Notes under the pieces: model-generated
What the model was told of the DNA's origin: nothing
Database searches by the model: none
The model's input: only the letters and a program-made list of their open reading frames with translations
Translations under genes and position numbers: made by a program
In this document: positions 51,645-61,269 of the stretch, piece after piece
Position numbering within the stretch: the first letter of the stretch is position 1
Layout of the letters: every line of letters starts with the position of its first letter
NCBI RefSeq assembly: GCF_947387515.1
Contig: NZ_CANDOB010000001.1
Location: 1,426,001 to 1,490,000 of the forward strand
Source of the DNA: Alkalihalobacillus sp. CinArs1
GTDB taxonomy: Bacteria > Bacillota > Bacilli > Bacillales > Guptibacillaceae
Direction: 5' to 3'
Length of the DNA: 64,000 nt

Positions 51645-52273
51645 CGTTCATCCTCCTCATTATCTTCCTCTTTTAATCGTTCGATTAATCGTTCGATCGC
51701 ATCTTCAATTTCATTATACGTTTCATGATAGTGCTCTAACGATCCACCGAAGGGATCTGAAATATCGATCGAAGGTAGGCTACTCTCTAACTTTTCCAAT
51801 TCCTTTATTTCTTTTATAAGCTCTTGTTCAAATTCTTTTCTTTTCTTCTCTTCTTCTTCACCACTCAGTCCATTCAATTCATGTACAAAAGTGGCACGCT
51901 TCGTTTCGAGTTCTGCTGCTTTTTTTTGATAAGGATCATACATCTCTTCTCCAAACGCATACTCTTTTAACGTACTTACTTTATGCGATAGCTCTGGGAA
52001 ATCTCTCAAAACTAATGCTTTATGACTTTCTGTCATCGTAAGGAGCAGGTCCCCCCATTCCGCAAGCTCCCGGTCTAGTAAACGAGCACTATGAGAAAAG
52101 GAAATGTTCTTATCTTTTAATAAGGTTTCAACCTGTTGGCTCGCTGGGGACCCATTTGCAGCGAAGACGCCTGCAGATTTAACTTCTATATTTCTGTTTT
52201 TATGTTTTACGATCGCTTCCGCCATCGGACTTCGACATGTATTCCCTGTGCAGATAAATACTACTTTCAACAT
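51641..52273 (-). CDS. Low-molecular-weight protein arginine phosphatase, with insertion (YwlE-like)
   Basis: 210 residues from the ATG at 52273 (VVFICTGNTCRSPMAEA). The CTGNTCRS loop with Thr12 after the nucleophile Cys8 is the feature that makes YwlE arginine-specific. LLTMTESHKALVLRDFPE and the acid Asp in ISDPFGGS are conserved. Between them, from YDPYQKKAAELETKRATF to LEKLESSLPSI (about 110-165), lies an insertion of roughly 50 mainly charged residues that other Bacillus YwlE (about 150 aa) lack. The tail RLIERLKEEDNEEDER is also acidic. Counters the McsB arginine kinase. Confidence 0.88.
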   Translation of the reverse strand: MLKVVFICTGNTCRSPMAEAIVKHKNRNIEVKSAGVFAANGSPASQQVETLLKDKNISFSHSARLLDRELAEWGDLLLTMTESHKALVLRDFPELSHKVSTLKEYAFGEEMYDPYQKKAAELETKRATFVHELNGLSGEEEEKKRKEFEQELIKEIKELEKLESSLPSIDISDPFGGSLEHYHETYNEIEDAIERLIERLKEEDNEEDER

Positions 52274-52368
52274 AGCCACTCTCCTTCTACCTTTATTATG
52301 AGAGATGTCAGGCGATAAATCCACCCTGTTCAACTACGTCCAATCTGTGAAATAATTTTTAATGTAAA

Positions 52369-52395
52369 TGAAACTTTTTGTAACAAGTAAACGTA
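52369..52395 (+). promoter_or_regulatory. Sigma-W-like (ECF) promoter of hflK-hflC
   Basis: TGAAAC (52369-52374) and CGTA (52392-52395) separated by 17 bases fit the sigma-W/ECF pattern TGAAAC-N16-17-CGTA. It lies 37 bases before the hflK start. Confidence 0.6.
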
Positions 52396-52408
52396 ATACT
52401 TGTTACAA
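52378..52408 (+). promoter_or_regulatory. 11-bp inverted repeat over the hflK promoter
   Basis: TTGTAACAAGT (52378-52388) and ACTTGTTACAA (52398-52408) are perfect inverted copies with a 9-base spacer. It spans the -10 element, so a regulator binding site is likely; no family can be named. Confidence 0.55.
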
Positions 52409-52431
52409 GCAAAACCAAGGGGGGAAAGTCA

Positions 52432-53397
52432 ATGTCACAAAGAAGAATAGCAGTGATCGCCGGATCTATCGTCCTATTTCTAGTGCTTGGACTCGTTCTC
52501 GTTACGAGCTGGTATACGGTCGATGAATCCGAACAAGCTGTAATCATGACATTTGGGAAAGTAGATGAAGAGATTAGCGATGCTGGCCTTCATTTTAAGT
52601 TGCCATGGCCAATACAAAAAGTTGATATATTACCGAGAGAAACGTTTAGTTTAACGTTCGGATATGATGAAAAAGATGGAGAGATCGTAGATTTTCCAAA
52701 AGAAACGAAAATGGTAACTGGAGACGAAAACATCGTTCTCGCTGACCTCGTCGTACAATGGCGAATCACGAATCCTAAGAAATACCTTTATTATTCTGAT
52801 CAGCCTAAAGAAATCCTTTATAACGCAACATCTGCTTCACTGCGAGGAGTTATCGGAAGCTCAGAAATCGATGAAGCGCTCACATCTGGTAAAGCCGAAA
52901 TTGAAGGAAGCGTTCGTGAAATTCTCACGAAGCTTATCGATGACTACGAAATCGGCATCTCGATCCTGGACGTAAAGCTACAGGATGTTGAGTTACCAAA
53001 CGACGAAGTTCGAAAAGCATTCACAAACGTCGTTGACGCTCGTGAGCAAAAGGAAACGACGATATACGGTGCAAGAAAATACAAAAACCAGGAACTAAGC
53101 GTTGTAGAAGGACAGAAAGATGCGCGTATTTCTAAAGCACAAGGTAAAAAGGCGCAGCGTATCGAGCAAGCTCGTGGTGACGTTGCAACATTTAACGCAC
53201 TATACAACGAGTATAAGAATAACCCTGACGTAACGAAAAAACGTCTCATCCTAGAGACGCTAGAAGAAGTTCTACCGGATACGAAGATCTACATTACCGA
53301 TGAAGGCGGAGACACTGTGAAATACCTTCCGATCCAGCCTGGTAAAACTGAAACAAAGACTGAAACGAAGCCGAAAGGAAGTGAATCGAATGAGTGA
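52432..53397 (+). CDS. hflK: SPFH-domain membrane protein HflK
   Basis: 321 residues, one N-terminal membrane helix (about 9-26), then a prohibitin/SPFH domain (YTVDESEQAVIMTFGKVDEE and GLHFKLPWPIQKVDILPRE) and a coiled coil (about 215-290). HflK and HflC form a large membrane complex that in Proteobacteria regulates the FtsH protease. AAGGGGGG is 7 bases before the ATG. Not part of the minus-strand Bacillus backbone; a plus-strand insertion. Coupled to hflC. Confidence 0.92.
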   Translation: MSQRRIAVIAGSIVLFLVLGLVLVTSWYTVDESEQAVIMTFGKVDEEISDAGLHFKLPWPIQKVDILPRETFSLTFGYDEKDGEIVDFPKETKMVTGDENIVLADLVVQWRITNPKKYLYYSDQPKEILYNATSASLRGVIGSSEIDEALTSGKAEIEGSVREILTKLIDDYEIGISILDVKLQDVELPNDEVRKAFTNVVDAREQKETTIYGARKYKNQELSVVEGQKDARISKAQGKKAQRIEQARGDVATFNALYNEYKNNPDVTKKRLILETLEEVLPDTKIYITDEGGDTVKYLPIQPGKTETKTETKPKGSESNE

Positions 53398-54322
53398 TAA
53401 CAACGTTTTTAATATGGATGAGCACCGAAAGAACATCAACCCATCTAAACTGATTAAAAGCGCACTCCTCATCATCGCACTTCTTCTTATTATCGGCGGA
53501 ATCTTCAGCTCCATCTTCGTCGTGAAAGAGGGCGAATACAAGGTTGTCCGTCAATTCGGTGATGTAGTTCGAATTGAAACGAGCCCTGGCTTAAACTTTA
53601 AGATTCCTTTTATTCAATCGATTACGACACTACCAAAATATCAAATGCTGTATGATGTGAATCCAGAGGAAATCACGACCAAAGATAAAAAACGGATGAC
53701 TGTTGATAACTATGCGGTGTGGTCTGTCAAAGATCCACAGAGTATGATCAGTAATGCTCGAACGATTGAAAATGCTGAAGCGAAGATGGGAGAATTCATC
53801 TTCTCCGTTATTCGATCAGAGCTTGGTCAGTTAACATACGATGAAATTATTAATGAAGAAAAATCTAGCCGAGGTAGTTTTAACAACCGTGTACGCGACC
53901 GCGTAAACGAATTACTCGATCGAGACGCGTATGGAATTAGCGTTACTGACGTCAGAATGAAACGGACCGACCTTCCGGATGCGAACGAAAAGTCCGTTTT
54001 CCAGAGAATGATTTCTGAGCGTGAATCGAAAGCGCAAGAATACCTGTCTCAAGGGGACGCTGAATCAGACCGAATCAAAGCCGAGACAGATAAAGAAGTA
54101 GCTACGATCCTTGCGAAAGCCGATGCTGATGCGCAAGAAATCGTCGCAGAAGGGGAAGCTGAAGCAGCTAAGATCTATAACGAAGCGTTCAGTCAAGACC
54201 CAGAGTTTTATGAGCTTTATCGAACGCTGAAGTCTTATCGTACAACACTAAATGATGAAACAGTCATCATGCTACCTTCCGATTCTCCTTATGCTCAACT
54301 TTTACAGGGAATCTCAGAATAA
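53390..54322 (+). CDS. hflC: SPFH-domain membrane protein HflC
   Basis: 310 residues from the ATG at 53390 (AAGGAAGTG ribosome binding site inside the end of hflK). One membrane helix (about 20-40), then an SPFH domain (VVKEGEYKVVRQFGDVVR, GLNFKIPFIQSI) and a coiled coil ending in LKSYRTTLNDETVIMLPSDS. The start overlaps the hflK stop. Confidence 0.92.
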   Translation: MSDNNVFNMDEHRKNINPSKLIKSALLIIALLLIIGGIFSSIFVVKEGEYKVVRQFGDVVRIETSPGLNFKIPFIQSITTLPKYQMLYDVNPEEITTKDKKRMTVDNYAVWSVKDPQSMISNARTIENAEAKMGEFIFSVIRSELGQLTYDEIINEEKSSRGSFNNRVRDRVNELLDRDAYGISVTDVRMKRTDLPDANEKSVFQRMISERESKAQEYLSQGDAESDRIKAETDKEVATILAKADADAQEIVAEGEAEAAKIYNEAFSQDPEFYELYRTLKSYRTTLNDETVIMLPSDSPYAQLLQGISE

Positions 54323-54326
54323 CACT

Positions 54327-54352
54327 ATGATGTCGCCTTAGGGCGGCATCAT
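54327..54352. terminator. Bidirectional terminator between hflC and mntP
   Basis: ATGATGTCGCC and GGGCGGCATCAT pair around TTA, serving both converging genes. Confidence 0.75.
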
Positions 54353-54355
54353 CTT

Positions 54356-54913
54356 CTATATAACGAGAAGCTTTAATCCAAACCCGAACAAGATACATCC
54401 ACCGAATAACTCACTATATGATCCTATTACGTTCTGAAACTTTTTTCCTATGATTAACCCAGCCCACGTCAACATCATACTGATCAGACCGAACAAGACG
54501 ATCGTAACGACTACTCTTGCACCATAAATACCTAGACTCAATCCAACCGAGAAACTATCCAAGCTCACACTAAGAGAAAACAATAGTAACCCGATGCCGA
54601 GCGGTTTTACAAAAGGCTTATCATTCGATGTAAACGAAGAGAGACACATCTGCAATCCTAAGATGAGCAGCAAACCTCCTCCAATCATCGATGCGATACT
54701 GCCGAAATGAACGGAGATCACTTTTCCGATCAACAAACCAGCAAGGGGCATCCCCATATGGAACAACCCGATTACGATACCGATCTTAACAATCTGACGA
54801 ATACGAAGCGGAATCATTCCCATACCTAGTCCAACTGAAAAAGCATCCATTCCGAGAGCCAATGCCATGATACTCAATGTCGCGAGCTCTCCAATAAGCG
54901 CCGTGGAAATCAT
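54356..54913 (-). CDS. mntP: Manganese efflux pump MntP
   Basis: 185 residues with six membrane segments in a two-fold arrangement; [17 protein letters not shown] and its repeat [15 protein letters not shown] carry the metal-binding Asp residues. Lies between ywlC- and ywlE-type genes as in Bacillus. Confidence 0.93.
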   Translation of the reverse strand: MISTALIGELATLSIMALALGMDAFSVGLGMGMIPLRIRQIVKIGIVIGLFHMGMPLAGLLIGKVISVHFGSIASMIGGGLLLILGLQMCLSSFTSNDKPFVKPLGIGLLLFSLSVSLDSFSVGLSLGIYGARVVVTIVLFGLISMMLTWAGLIIGKKFQNVIGSYSELFGGCILFGFGLKLLVI

Positions 54914-54927
54914 ACTCTCCCCTCCCG

Positions 54928-54957
54928 GGACGTGCTATTCCACTTTTATGCACGTCC
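54928..54957 (-). promoter_or_regulatory. Hairpin in the mntP leader
   Basis: GGACGTGC and GCACGTCC form an 8-bp stem with a 14-base loop just before the ribosome binding site. A Mn-responsive RNA or protein site is conceivable, but the conserved loops of the yybP-ykoY riboswitch are absent. Confidence 0.4.
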
Positions 54958-55054
54958 ACTTGAAAATAGAAGAGAAAGGCGCAATAATAGGTTAAGAGTC
55001 GTAGGATAAGGGAAATGATTCTAGGATAAGTCAAACTTTTGGAGGCTATACTCA

Positions 55055-55315
55055 ATGAGCGTACACAGAGACATTTCATCACAGCTTGGAAGAAAAAATC
55101 GTGAAATCAACCTATTTATACAATTAGATAAAGAACGAGAAGCAGCAATCGAAAAGGCAATCGAACATTGTCATGCTAATGAACCTTATTCACTCGACCG
55201 AATCAACGAATTAACTTCCGAAATAAACGAACTCGCTAAACAAGGATCGATTCCAACACGTTCTTACGTAACTAAAATGATGATTGAAGAATTTGTTCAG
55301 AAAAAGCGAAAATAG
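55055..55315 (+). CDS. DUF2533 protein (YpbS-like)
   Basis: 86 residues, helical, charged. The pattern HRDISSQLGRKNREINLFIQ, LDKEREAAIEKAIEHC and LAKQGSIPTRSYVTKMMIEE matches DUF2533. Function unknown. GGAGG is 8 bases before the ATG. Confidence 0.78.
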   Translation: MSVHRDISSQLGRKNREINLFIQLDKEREAAIEKAIEHCHANEPYSLDRINELTSEINELAKQGSIPTRSYVTKMMIEEFVQKKRK

Positions 55316-55328
55316 GACTAGCACCCAA

Positions 55329-55354
55329 AATCACCCGGCGTTCGGGTGATTTTT
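55329..55354 (+). terminator. DUF2533-gene terminator
   Basis: AATCACCCG and CGGGTGATT pair around CGTT and are followed by TTT. Confidence 0.85.
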
Positions 55355-55363
55355 ATGTTGAGA

Positions 55364-55397
55364 ATAAGAAAAGCGAGCACCCTAGTTGGATGCTCGC
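55364..55397 (-). terminator. tsaC/sua5-type gene terminator
   Basis: GCGAGCA and TGCTCGC pair on the minus strand and TTTTCTTATTC follows. Confidence 0.75.
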
Positions 55398-55403
55398 ACT
55401 TTA

Positions 55404-56453
55404 CTATTCTTTTATTACGTTTCCGCTAGCAGCTTTTGATAACCGGTTCATTACTGCAGCACCAACGCCCTCTTCTGTGAAAACTTCACTGTAGATCTCA
55501 TCTACTTCAGCTTCGTCGAAGTTCCGAAGAACATCGTACAAGCGATTAGCGACTGTGACGAGATCACTTCTTGATCCACAAGGTATCACGACATCTGCTA
55601 GATATCCAGATTCTGATTCTTCCGTTGCTAATATGCCTACTTTCAAACCCTGTTTCCTCCGTTTATCAACAATCGCTTGGAGAAAAGAGCTCGTCCCATC
55701 CACAAGTGTTACTGGTGCAGACGGTGCATAATGTTTATATTTCACACCTGGAGATTTAGGTTTATGACTTTCATCTGTTAGCGCCGGATCGATTTCAACA
55801 TGACCGACCACTTCTTCTAACTGTTCTTTCGTAATTCCGCCTGGTCTCAGGATTGTAATCGTATCACCAGAACAATCAACTACCGTGGATTCGAGTCCTA
55901 CTCCTGTTGCTCCACCATCCACAACACCAGCAACCCTTCCAGTTAAGTCATGAATAACGTGCGCTGCAGTCGTAGGACTCGGTTTACCGGAAAGGTTCGC
56001 GCTAGGCGCAGCTAACGGGATATCTGCTGCTTCTAGTAAAGCAAGCGCGACCGGATGATCAGGCATGCGAATAGCCACTGTATCAAGCCCAGCGGTAACG
56101 TTCGTCGCAACCCCTTTTCCTCCACGTAGGACGATCGTTAATGGACCTGGCCAGAAAGCATCCATCAACTGAGCCGCTTCGCTCGGAATTTCAGGTACTA
56201 ACTTTTCCACATGTGGACGACTTGCAACGTGAACGATGAGCGGATTGTCGGCTGGTCTTCCCTTCGCTTCAAAAATCTTAGCGACTGCCTGCTCTGAGAG
56301 TGCATTCCCGCCAAGCCCGTATACCGTTTCAGTTGGAAACGCAACAACTTCATTTTGTTTCAACACTTCTGCTGCTTCTGCAATCTGTGGATAATGTTTA
56401 TCTATATCCACATCACCATCCACATACCAAACATTTGTGTGGATACCTCCCAC
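55404..56453 (-). CDS. L-threonylcarbamoyladenylate synthase (YwlC/Sua5)
   Basis: Makes threonylcarbamoyl-AMP for tRNA t6A37. About 350 residues with an N-terminal YrdC domain (VAFPTETVYGLGGNA, IFEAKGRPADNPLIVH, PSANLSGKPSPTTA) and a C-terminal Sua5 domain (PGVKYKHYAPSAPV, NRLYDVLRNFDEAE). The start is uncertain: a GTG at 56453 has AAGAGGGTG upstream; a farther GTG at 56474 is also in frame. Confidence 0.93.
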   Translation of the reverse strand: MGGIHTNVWYVDGDVDIDKHYPQIAEAAEVLKQNEVVAFPTETVYGLGGNALSEQAVAKIFEAKGRPADNPLIVHVASRPHVEKLVPEIPSEAAQLMDAFWPGPLTIVLRGGKGVATNVTAGLDTVAIRMPDHPVALALLEAADIPLAAPSANLSGKPSPTTAAHVIHDLTGRVAGVVDGGATGVGLESTVVDCSGDTITILRPGGITKEQLEEVVGHVEIDPALTDESHKPKSPGVKYKHYAPSAPVTLVDGTSSFLQAIVDKRRKQGLKVGILATEESESGYLADVVIPCGSRSDLVTVANRLYDVLRNFDEAEVDEIYSEVFTEEGVGAAVMNRLSKAASGNVIKE

Positions 56454-56630
56454 GTTATTCACCCTCTTATACACATATTGCCGATAAACCCATTGGTTTC
56501 GGGATAAAGAGAGGTTATTCAGCAGGATTCTACATGATTTGCAGAAGCACTTTCTTCATTCTCAACAAATTAGTCCACATAATGTGGATAAAACACGATC
56601 GATCTGTGTATAAATCTGTTGATGGGGAAG

Positions 56631-57074
56631 TTAGAAGTTCAACTGGCGCCTCATGATCACCCTGTTCGAAGAATTCTCTCTGAATAACCTATTTTGTTTT
56701 ATGTCTACAGATAGTTCTTCGCGACTAATTGTCGAAAAACCAAAAACTTGAAAGAAAAATGATTCCTCATTCGAGGTTAGATAAAGCTCTTCTAGCTTAC
56801 ATTTCTTCGCATATGCAATCACTTGATCGAAGAAACGTAAAAGTCGTTCAGAAGTGGACTCAGCACTATTCAATACAAGTGCACGAAGCAGACCCGATCG
56901 CCCGTGTTTCTCAAGTCCAATGACCCCGAACAATTCTTTCGATTCCGTTTCTGCGATCAAAAATGATTCTATATCAGGAAGCAAGTCCACTTCAAGCCCT
57001 GATCGTTTCACAATATTTTTCACTGCTTCTTCATCTTTGGAAGTCGCCTCTCTTACAAGAAACAAATCTATCAT
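56631..57074 (-). CDS. GNAT-type acetyltransferase (YwlB-like)
   Basis: 147 residues: N-terminal VREATSKDEEAVKNIVKRSG, central FGVIGLEKHGRSGLLRALVL and helix FFDQVIAYAKKCKLEELYL, then FFFQVFGFSTISREEL give the GNAT fold with weak acetyl-CoA loop. It occupies the ywlB position between ywlC and spoIIR. Substrate unknown. Confidence 0.82.
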   Translation of the reverse strand: MIDLFLVREATSKDEEAVKNIVKRSGLEVDLLPDIESFLIAETESKELFGVIGLEKHGRSGLLRALVLNSAESTSERLLRFFDQVIAYAKKCKLEELYLTSNEESFFFQVFGFSTISREELSVDIKQNRLFRENSSNRVIMRRQLNF

Positions 57075-57141
57075 CCTCCTTTTCGATGCATAAAAGTTGT
57101 TCTGTTAACGTTTTATGCGAAAAAGAAGGATAATAGAACAG

Positions 57142-57744
57142 TTAAGCGAACAATCCTTTGATCCAATCTATCAAATCCTGAATCACTTGTACTAGAAAGA
57201 ACTCTACTTCTACTTCCTCAGCCTCTTCTACAGGCTCAGCTGTTTCAGCCTGTACTGCATCACCATTTGAAAAATCTAGAAAACAAAGTGGAGGAAACAA
57301 TACACACCACCAGTTATCGCCAAGACCCTCACCAATCGTGATCAGTACCGCTTCGTATGTTCCAGCTGGGTATACCATATCTCCATAAAGCTTAGTAGGA
57401 AAAGCGATTTCTCCGAATTCCACCTTAAACGTATCGTTACTGCCAATCGCCTCTAGCTCTTTCTTAACGATCGCTTCAATTTCGTTCAAGTGTCCCTTGA
57501 TCACCGTTCTAGAAGCTTCGATCGACGTTAAGTTTGCAACCCACGTATTGATAGAATCGTTCACTTCATCGCGGATACGGCGCTTTACATTTTGATCCGC
57601 TTCACTGTTGCTATTTGCTAATATACGAAGACGAATCGCTTCGTCTGGAATGATCTGCTGCTCTGTTGCAAGACTAGTTGACCCTTGAAGACTTGAAAAA
57701 AGAATAAAAGATGAGATTAATAGATTTATAAGTCCGCTTTTCAT
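57142..57744 (-). CDS. spoIIR: Stage II sporulation protein R
   Basis: Secreted forespore signal that triggers SpoIIGA processing of pro-sigma-E. About 200 residues from ATG 57744; signal segment KSGLINLLISSFILFSSLQG, then IPDEAIRLRILANSNSEADQ, GTYEAVLITIGEGLGDNWWC and VLFPPLCFLD, all family marks. The acidic insert ETAEPVEEAEEVEVE precedes the C-terminal helix (LVQVIQDLIDWIKGLF). Confidence 0.95.
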   Translation of the reverse strand: MKSGLINLLISSFILFSSLQGSTSLATEQQIIPDEAIRLRILANSNSEADQNVKRRIRDEVNDSINTWVANLTSIEASRTVIKGHLNEIEAIVKKELEAIGSNDTFKVEFGEIAFPTKLYGDMVYPAGTYEAVLITIGEGLGDNWWCVLFPPLCFLDFSNGDAVQAETAEPVEEAEEVEVEFFLVQVIQDLIDWIKGLFA

Positions 57745-57770
57745 TTGTATCCCCGTCCCTTCTAGCACTC

Positions 57771-57802
57771 ATTCTGGCCAGAATACAATGTTTTAAACAT
57801 TG
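57771..57802. promoter_or_regulatory. Two adjacent perfect palindromes between spoIIR and prmC
   Basis: ATTCTGGCCAGAAT (57771-57784) and CAATGTTTTAAACATTG (57786-57802) lie back to back, 27-58 bases upstream of the spoIIR start. Likely regulator sites or part of the promoter zone; no match to a known box. Confidence 0.4.
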
Positions 57803-57837
57803 AACTCTTCACCAGATTGCGAGCCGATTCGACGGGG

Positions 57838-58683
57838 CTATTTTATCGTGCCGAACACCATGCGTTCTTTACCGCTTATATCGTTTACAACGTCTACTTC
57901 TATGCGATCTCCGAATGAAACACGAAGCATTTCAGCAACCGTACGTGCCTGTTTCTCCCCTACTTCAAATCCAATTAGACCAGGACTTGCCATTACGTCT
58001 GGCAGGTCTTTTGCAAGGCGGCGGTATAAATCATATCCATCTTCACCACCCACAAGGGCAAGAATTGGCTCATGATCTTTCACAAGGGAATCTAGCTCTT
58101 CATACTCCTCTTGTGAAATGTATGGTGGGTTCGAAACCACAATATCGAACTGCTTTCCTTTAAGAGGATCTACTAAATCGCCGTGTAAAAAGGAAACCGG
58201 TGCTTTCAGTATCTTCGCGTTTTCTTTCGCTACAGTCAGCGCTTCTTCAGAAATATCGACTGCCGTTACAGAAGCACGGTCAAGCTCGAGCGCTAAACTG
58301 ATTGCAATCGCTCCGCTCCCCGTTCCGATATCAGCGATAGAGAGCGACTTTTCACCAAATAACGCTTGTCCGCGAGAGACGATTCCTTCTACTAACTCCT
58401 CCGTTTCAGGTCTAGGTACTAACACATGCTTGTTCACCCGAAACGTTCGCCCATAGAATTCCTCTCGCTCCACAAGATGCTGAATTGGTACTCCTGATGC
58501 ATGAACGCGTATTTTTTGTGCAAAGCCCTCAAAGTCAGGCATTTCCTCTCTCATTCTAAGCAGCAACTCTGTTCGTGATACATTTAACTCTTGCTTCAGC
58601 AGCCACTCAGCTGAAGAAGCTTCTCGTCCATGGTCTTCTAAAAAAGAAGAAGCCCACGTAAGGGCTTCGAATACTGTCTTCAT
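57838..58683 (-). CDS. prmC: Release factor glutamine methyltransferase
   Basis: 281 residues; methylates the GGQ glutamine of release factors. SAM-binding IADIGTGSGAIAISLAL, the catalytic NPPY in VVSNPPYIS and the N-terminal helical domain with LLLRMREEMP and VPIQHLVEREEFYGRTF are typical. Directly follows prfA (4-base gap), its target. Confidence 0.95.
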   Translation of the reverse strand: MKTVFEALTWASSFLEDHGREASSAEWLLKQELNVSRTELLLRMREEMPDFEGFAQKIRVHASGVPIQHLVEREEFYGRTFRVNKHVLVPRPETEELVEGIVSRGQALFGEKSLSIADIGTGSGAIAISLALELDRASVTAVDISEEALTVAKENAKILKAPVSFLHGDLVDPLKGKQFDIVVSNPPYISQEEYEELDSLVKDHEPILALVGGEDGYDLYRRLAKDLPDVMASPGLIGFEVGEKQARTVAEMLRVSFGDRIEVDVVNDISGKERMVFGTIK

Positions 58684-58687
58684 AAGG

Positions 58688-59758
58688 TCACTCTCCAGCT
58701 TCAGCCATCAAGCGAGTTTGTTCTTCTGTAATCAAAGCATCGATAAATTCATCCATCTTACCTTGCAGAATTTGATCAAGCTTTTGAATCGTCAAGTTGA
58801 TACGGTGATCCGTAACTCTGTTCTGTGGGAAGTTATACGTACGGATTCGCTCAGAGCGATCCCCTGTACCTACAGCTGATTTACGATTCTCATCGTACTC
58901 TTTCTGAGCTTCTTGTTGGAACTTATCATATACACGTGCTCTAAGAACTTTCATTGCTTTCTCTTTGTTCTTGATCTGTGACTTTTCGTCCTGACAAGAT
59001 ACAACGACACCAGTCGGTTCGTGTGTTAAACGGACAGCTGACATCGTCGTATTAACACTCTGTCCTCCTGGTCCGCTCGAAGTGAACGTATCCACGCGGA
59101 TATCTTTCTCATGGATATCAACTTCCACTTCTTCTGCTTCAGGAAGTACCGCAACCGTTGCAGTAGATGTGTGAATACGCCCTCCTGATTCAGTAGAAGG
59201 CACACGTTGCACACGGTGAGCACCGTTTTCGTACTTCATTTTAGAATAAGCACCTTCACCGTTTACCATGAAGATGATTTCCTTAAATCCACCTAGCTCT
59301 GTGTAACTTGCTTCGATCACTTCAGATTTCCAGCCCTGTGCTTCTGCATAACGGCTGTACATGCGATAAAGGTCACCAGCAAATAAAGCAGCTTCATCTC
59401 CACCAGCTGCTCCACGAACCTCGATGATAACGTTCTTATCATCGTTCGGATCCTTAGGCAATAGGAGAATGCGAAGTCTTTCAGCGAGCTCTTCTTCCTG
59501 CGGCGTAAGTTCAGCAAGTTCAGCCTTCACCATTTCGCGCATTTCAGGATCTTTCTCATCTTCAAGCATCGCTTTCGCATCCTTGATTCCTTGAAGCACT
59601 TCCTTATACTCACGATACACCTGTACCGTTTCCTCAAGACTTGATTGTTCTTTGGAATATTCACGTAACTTCTGGGTATCACTGATCACTTCAGGATCAC
59701 TCAATAGCCCGTTCAATTTGTCATAACGTTCTTCTACAGCTTCTAACCGTTCTAACAA
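58688..59758 (-). CDS. prfA: Peptide chain release factor 1
   Basis: 356 residues; recognises UAA/UAG. GSGPGGQ-type motif [10 protein letters not shown] (GGQ) with [20 protein letters not shown], and the [17 protein letters not shown] region. Start in frame with [15 protein letters not shown]. Confidence 0.96.
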   Translation of the reverse strand: MLERLEAVEERYDKLNGLLSDPEVISDTQKLREYSKEQSSLEETVQVYREYKEVLQGIKDAKAMLEDEKDPEMREMVKAELAELTPQEEELAERLRILLLPKDPNDDKNVIIEVRGAAGGDEAALFAGDLYRMYSRYAEAQGWKSEVIEASYTELGGFKEIIFMVNGEGAYSKMKYENGAHRVQRVPSTESGGRIHTSTATVAVLPEAEEVEVDIHEKDIRVDTFTSSGPGGQSVNTTMSAVRLTHEPTGVVVSCQDEKSQIKNKEKAMKVLRARVYDKFQQEAQKEYDENRKSAVGTGDRSERIRTYNFPQNRVTDHRINLTIQKLDQILQGKMDEFIDALITEEQTRLMAEAGE

Positions 59759-59898
59759 GATCTTTCACCTCGTTTTCGTTGCATAACATTCTAATTATAG
59801 TATAGGATAAATGGCTCGTCAAAAGCAAAAATAGCTTGAACTTTCTATGAATAGGGTAAACTAACTACAGTATTTTTTACTTAAAAGGAGTTGTTTCC

Positions 59899-61233
59899 AT
59901 GAAAGTCGTGATTATAGGTGGAGATGCTGCAGGTATGAGCGCAGCGATGCAAATCGTAAGAAACGATGAAGAAGCAGAGGTCGTGACACTTGAAAAAGGA
60001 AATATTTATTCATACGGCCAATGTGGGCTACCTTATGTGATTAGTGGAAAAATTGAATCCACAGAAAAACTGATCGCGCGAACTGTCGATACGTTCCGTG
60101 AGAAGTACGGTATCGATGCAAGAGTCTATCATGAAGCAACAGAGGTCGATACGGAAAACAAGATTGTGAAGGGAAAGAACCTTCAATCGGGTGAGAACTT
60201 CCAAGAAAGCTACGATAAATTACTGATCGCAACAGGCGTTAGTCCCATCAAGCCAGACTGGAAAGGAATTGACCTCGAAGGTGTACATACACTAAAAACG
60301 ATCCCAGACGCAGAAAAGGTGATGGAAGATACAACAGAATCGATAAAGAACGTTGCCATCATCGGCGGCGGGTATATCGGTCTCGAGATGGCAGAAACAT
60401 TTCGCGAGATTGGTAAAGAAGTACGCATCATCGAACGAGGTCCCTATCTCGGCGGCATCTTTGATGAAGATATGGCTGAACACATTCACGAAGAAGCAGA
60501 ACGAAATAACGTTTCTGTTCACACGAATGAGTCTGTCGAGGAACTGAAAGGTGATTCACGGGTCAGAAAAATTGTCACAGATAAAGGGGAGTATGATGCT
60601 GACCTCGTTCTCGTTTCGATCGGAGTAAAACCGAACACAGCTTTCGCTCAAGAATGCGGGCTTCATACTGCTAAGAATGGCGCCATCCAAGTAAATCGTT
60701 ATATGGAGACGAGCATAGAAGATATTTATGCTGCAGGTGATTGTGCAACACACTACCATCGTGTTAAAGAGCGCGATGACTTCATCCCTCTCGGCACAAC
60801 AGCCAATAAACAAGGCCGTATCGCAGGACTCAATATGATCGGACACTCAAACACGTTTAAAGGAATCGTAGGCACGTCCGTTATTAAATTCTTCGACTTA
60901 ACATTAGGACGAACTGGATTATCTTCTAAAGAAGCAGAAGAGCTAAATCTACCGTTCACAAGTTGCTCAACTCGGGCAACTGATATTGCTGGATACTACC
61001 CAGACGCGAGAGAGCTTAATGTAAAGCTCATTTACCGCGATGACAACGAACGCATTATAGGAGGTCAGTTTATCGGAAAGCATGGCGTGGATAAACGCGT
61101 CGACGTTCTCGCCACTGCCCTTTTCCACCAAATGACGCTTCATGATATCGAAGACCTTGACCTCGCATACGCTCCTCCATATAACAGCGTATGGGACCCG
61201 ATTCAACAAGGAGCAAGAAGAGCACAACATTAA
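59899..61233 (+). CDS. CoA-disulfide reductase / NADH oxidase-type flavoprotein
   Basis: 444 residues with FAD site [17 protein letters not shown], redox Cys42 in [14 protein letters not shown] site [15 protein letters not shown] and [12 protein letters not shown]. The single-cysteine arrangement fits CoA-disulfide reductase or NADH oxidase; the C-terminal [15 protein letters not shown] belongs to the former type. AAAGGAG is upstream. Plus-strand gene divergent from prfA. Confidence 0.88.
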   Translation: MKVVIIGGDAAGMSAAMQIVRNDEEAEVVTLEKGNIYSYGQCGLPYVISGKIESTEKLIARTVDTFREKYGIDARVYHEATEVDTENKIVKGKNLQSGENFQESYDKLLIATGVSPIKPDWKGIDLEGVHTLKTIPDAEKVMEDTTESIKNVAIIGGGYIGLEMAETFREIGKEVRIIERGPYLGGIFDEDMAEHIHEEAERNNVSVHTNESVEELKGDSRVRKIVTDKGEYDADLVLVSIGVKPNTAFAQECGLHTAKNGAIQVNRYMETSIEDIYAAGDCATHYHRVKERDDFIPLGTTANKQGRIAGLNMIGHSNTFKGIVGTSVIKFFDLTLGRTGLSSKEAEELNLPFTSCSTRATDIAGYYPDARELNVKLIYRDDNERIIGGQFIGKHGVDKRVDVLATALFHQMTLHDIEDLDLAYAPPYNSVWDPIQQGARRAQH

Positions 61234-61238
61234 AATGA

Positions 61239-61269
61239 CCCTCTCCCACATAGTTGGGAGAGGGCTTTT
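61239..61269. terminator. Terminator shared with the lipoprotein gene
   Basis: CCCTCTCCCA and TGGGAGAGGG form a perfect 10-bp stem; CTTTTAT follows on the plus strand. It overlaps the lipoprotein-gene stop region. Confidence 0.78.

Noticed and set aside
54928-54957. Mn-sensing yybP-ykoY riboswitch before mntP
   Set aside because: Only one simple hairpin is present; the conserved paired loops of that class are missing.
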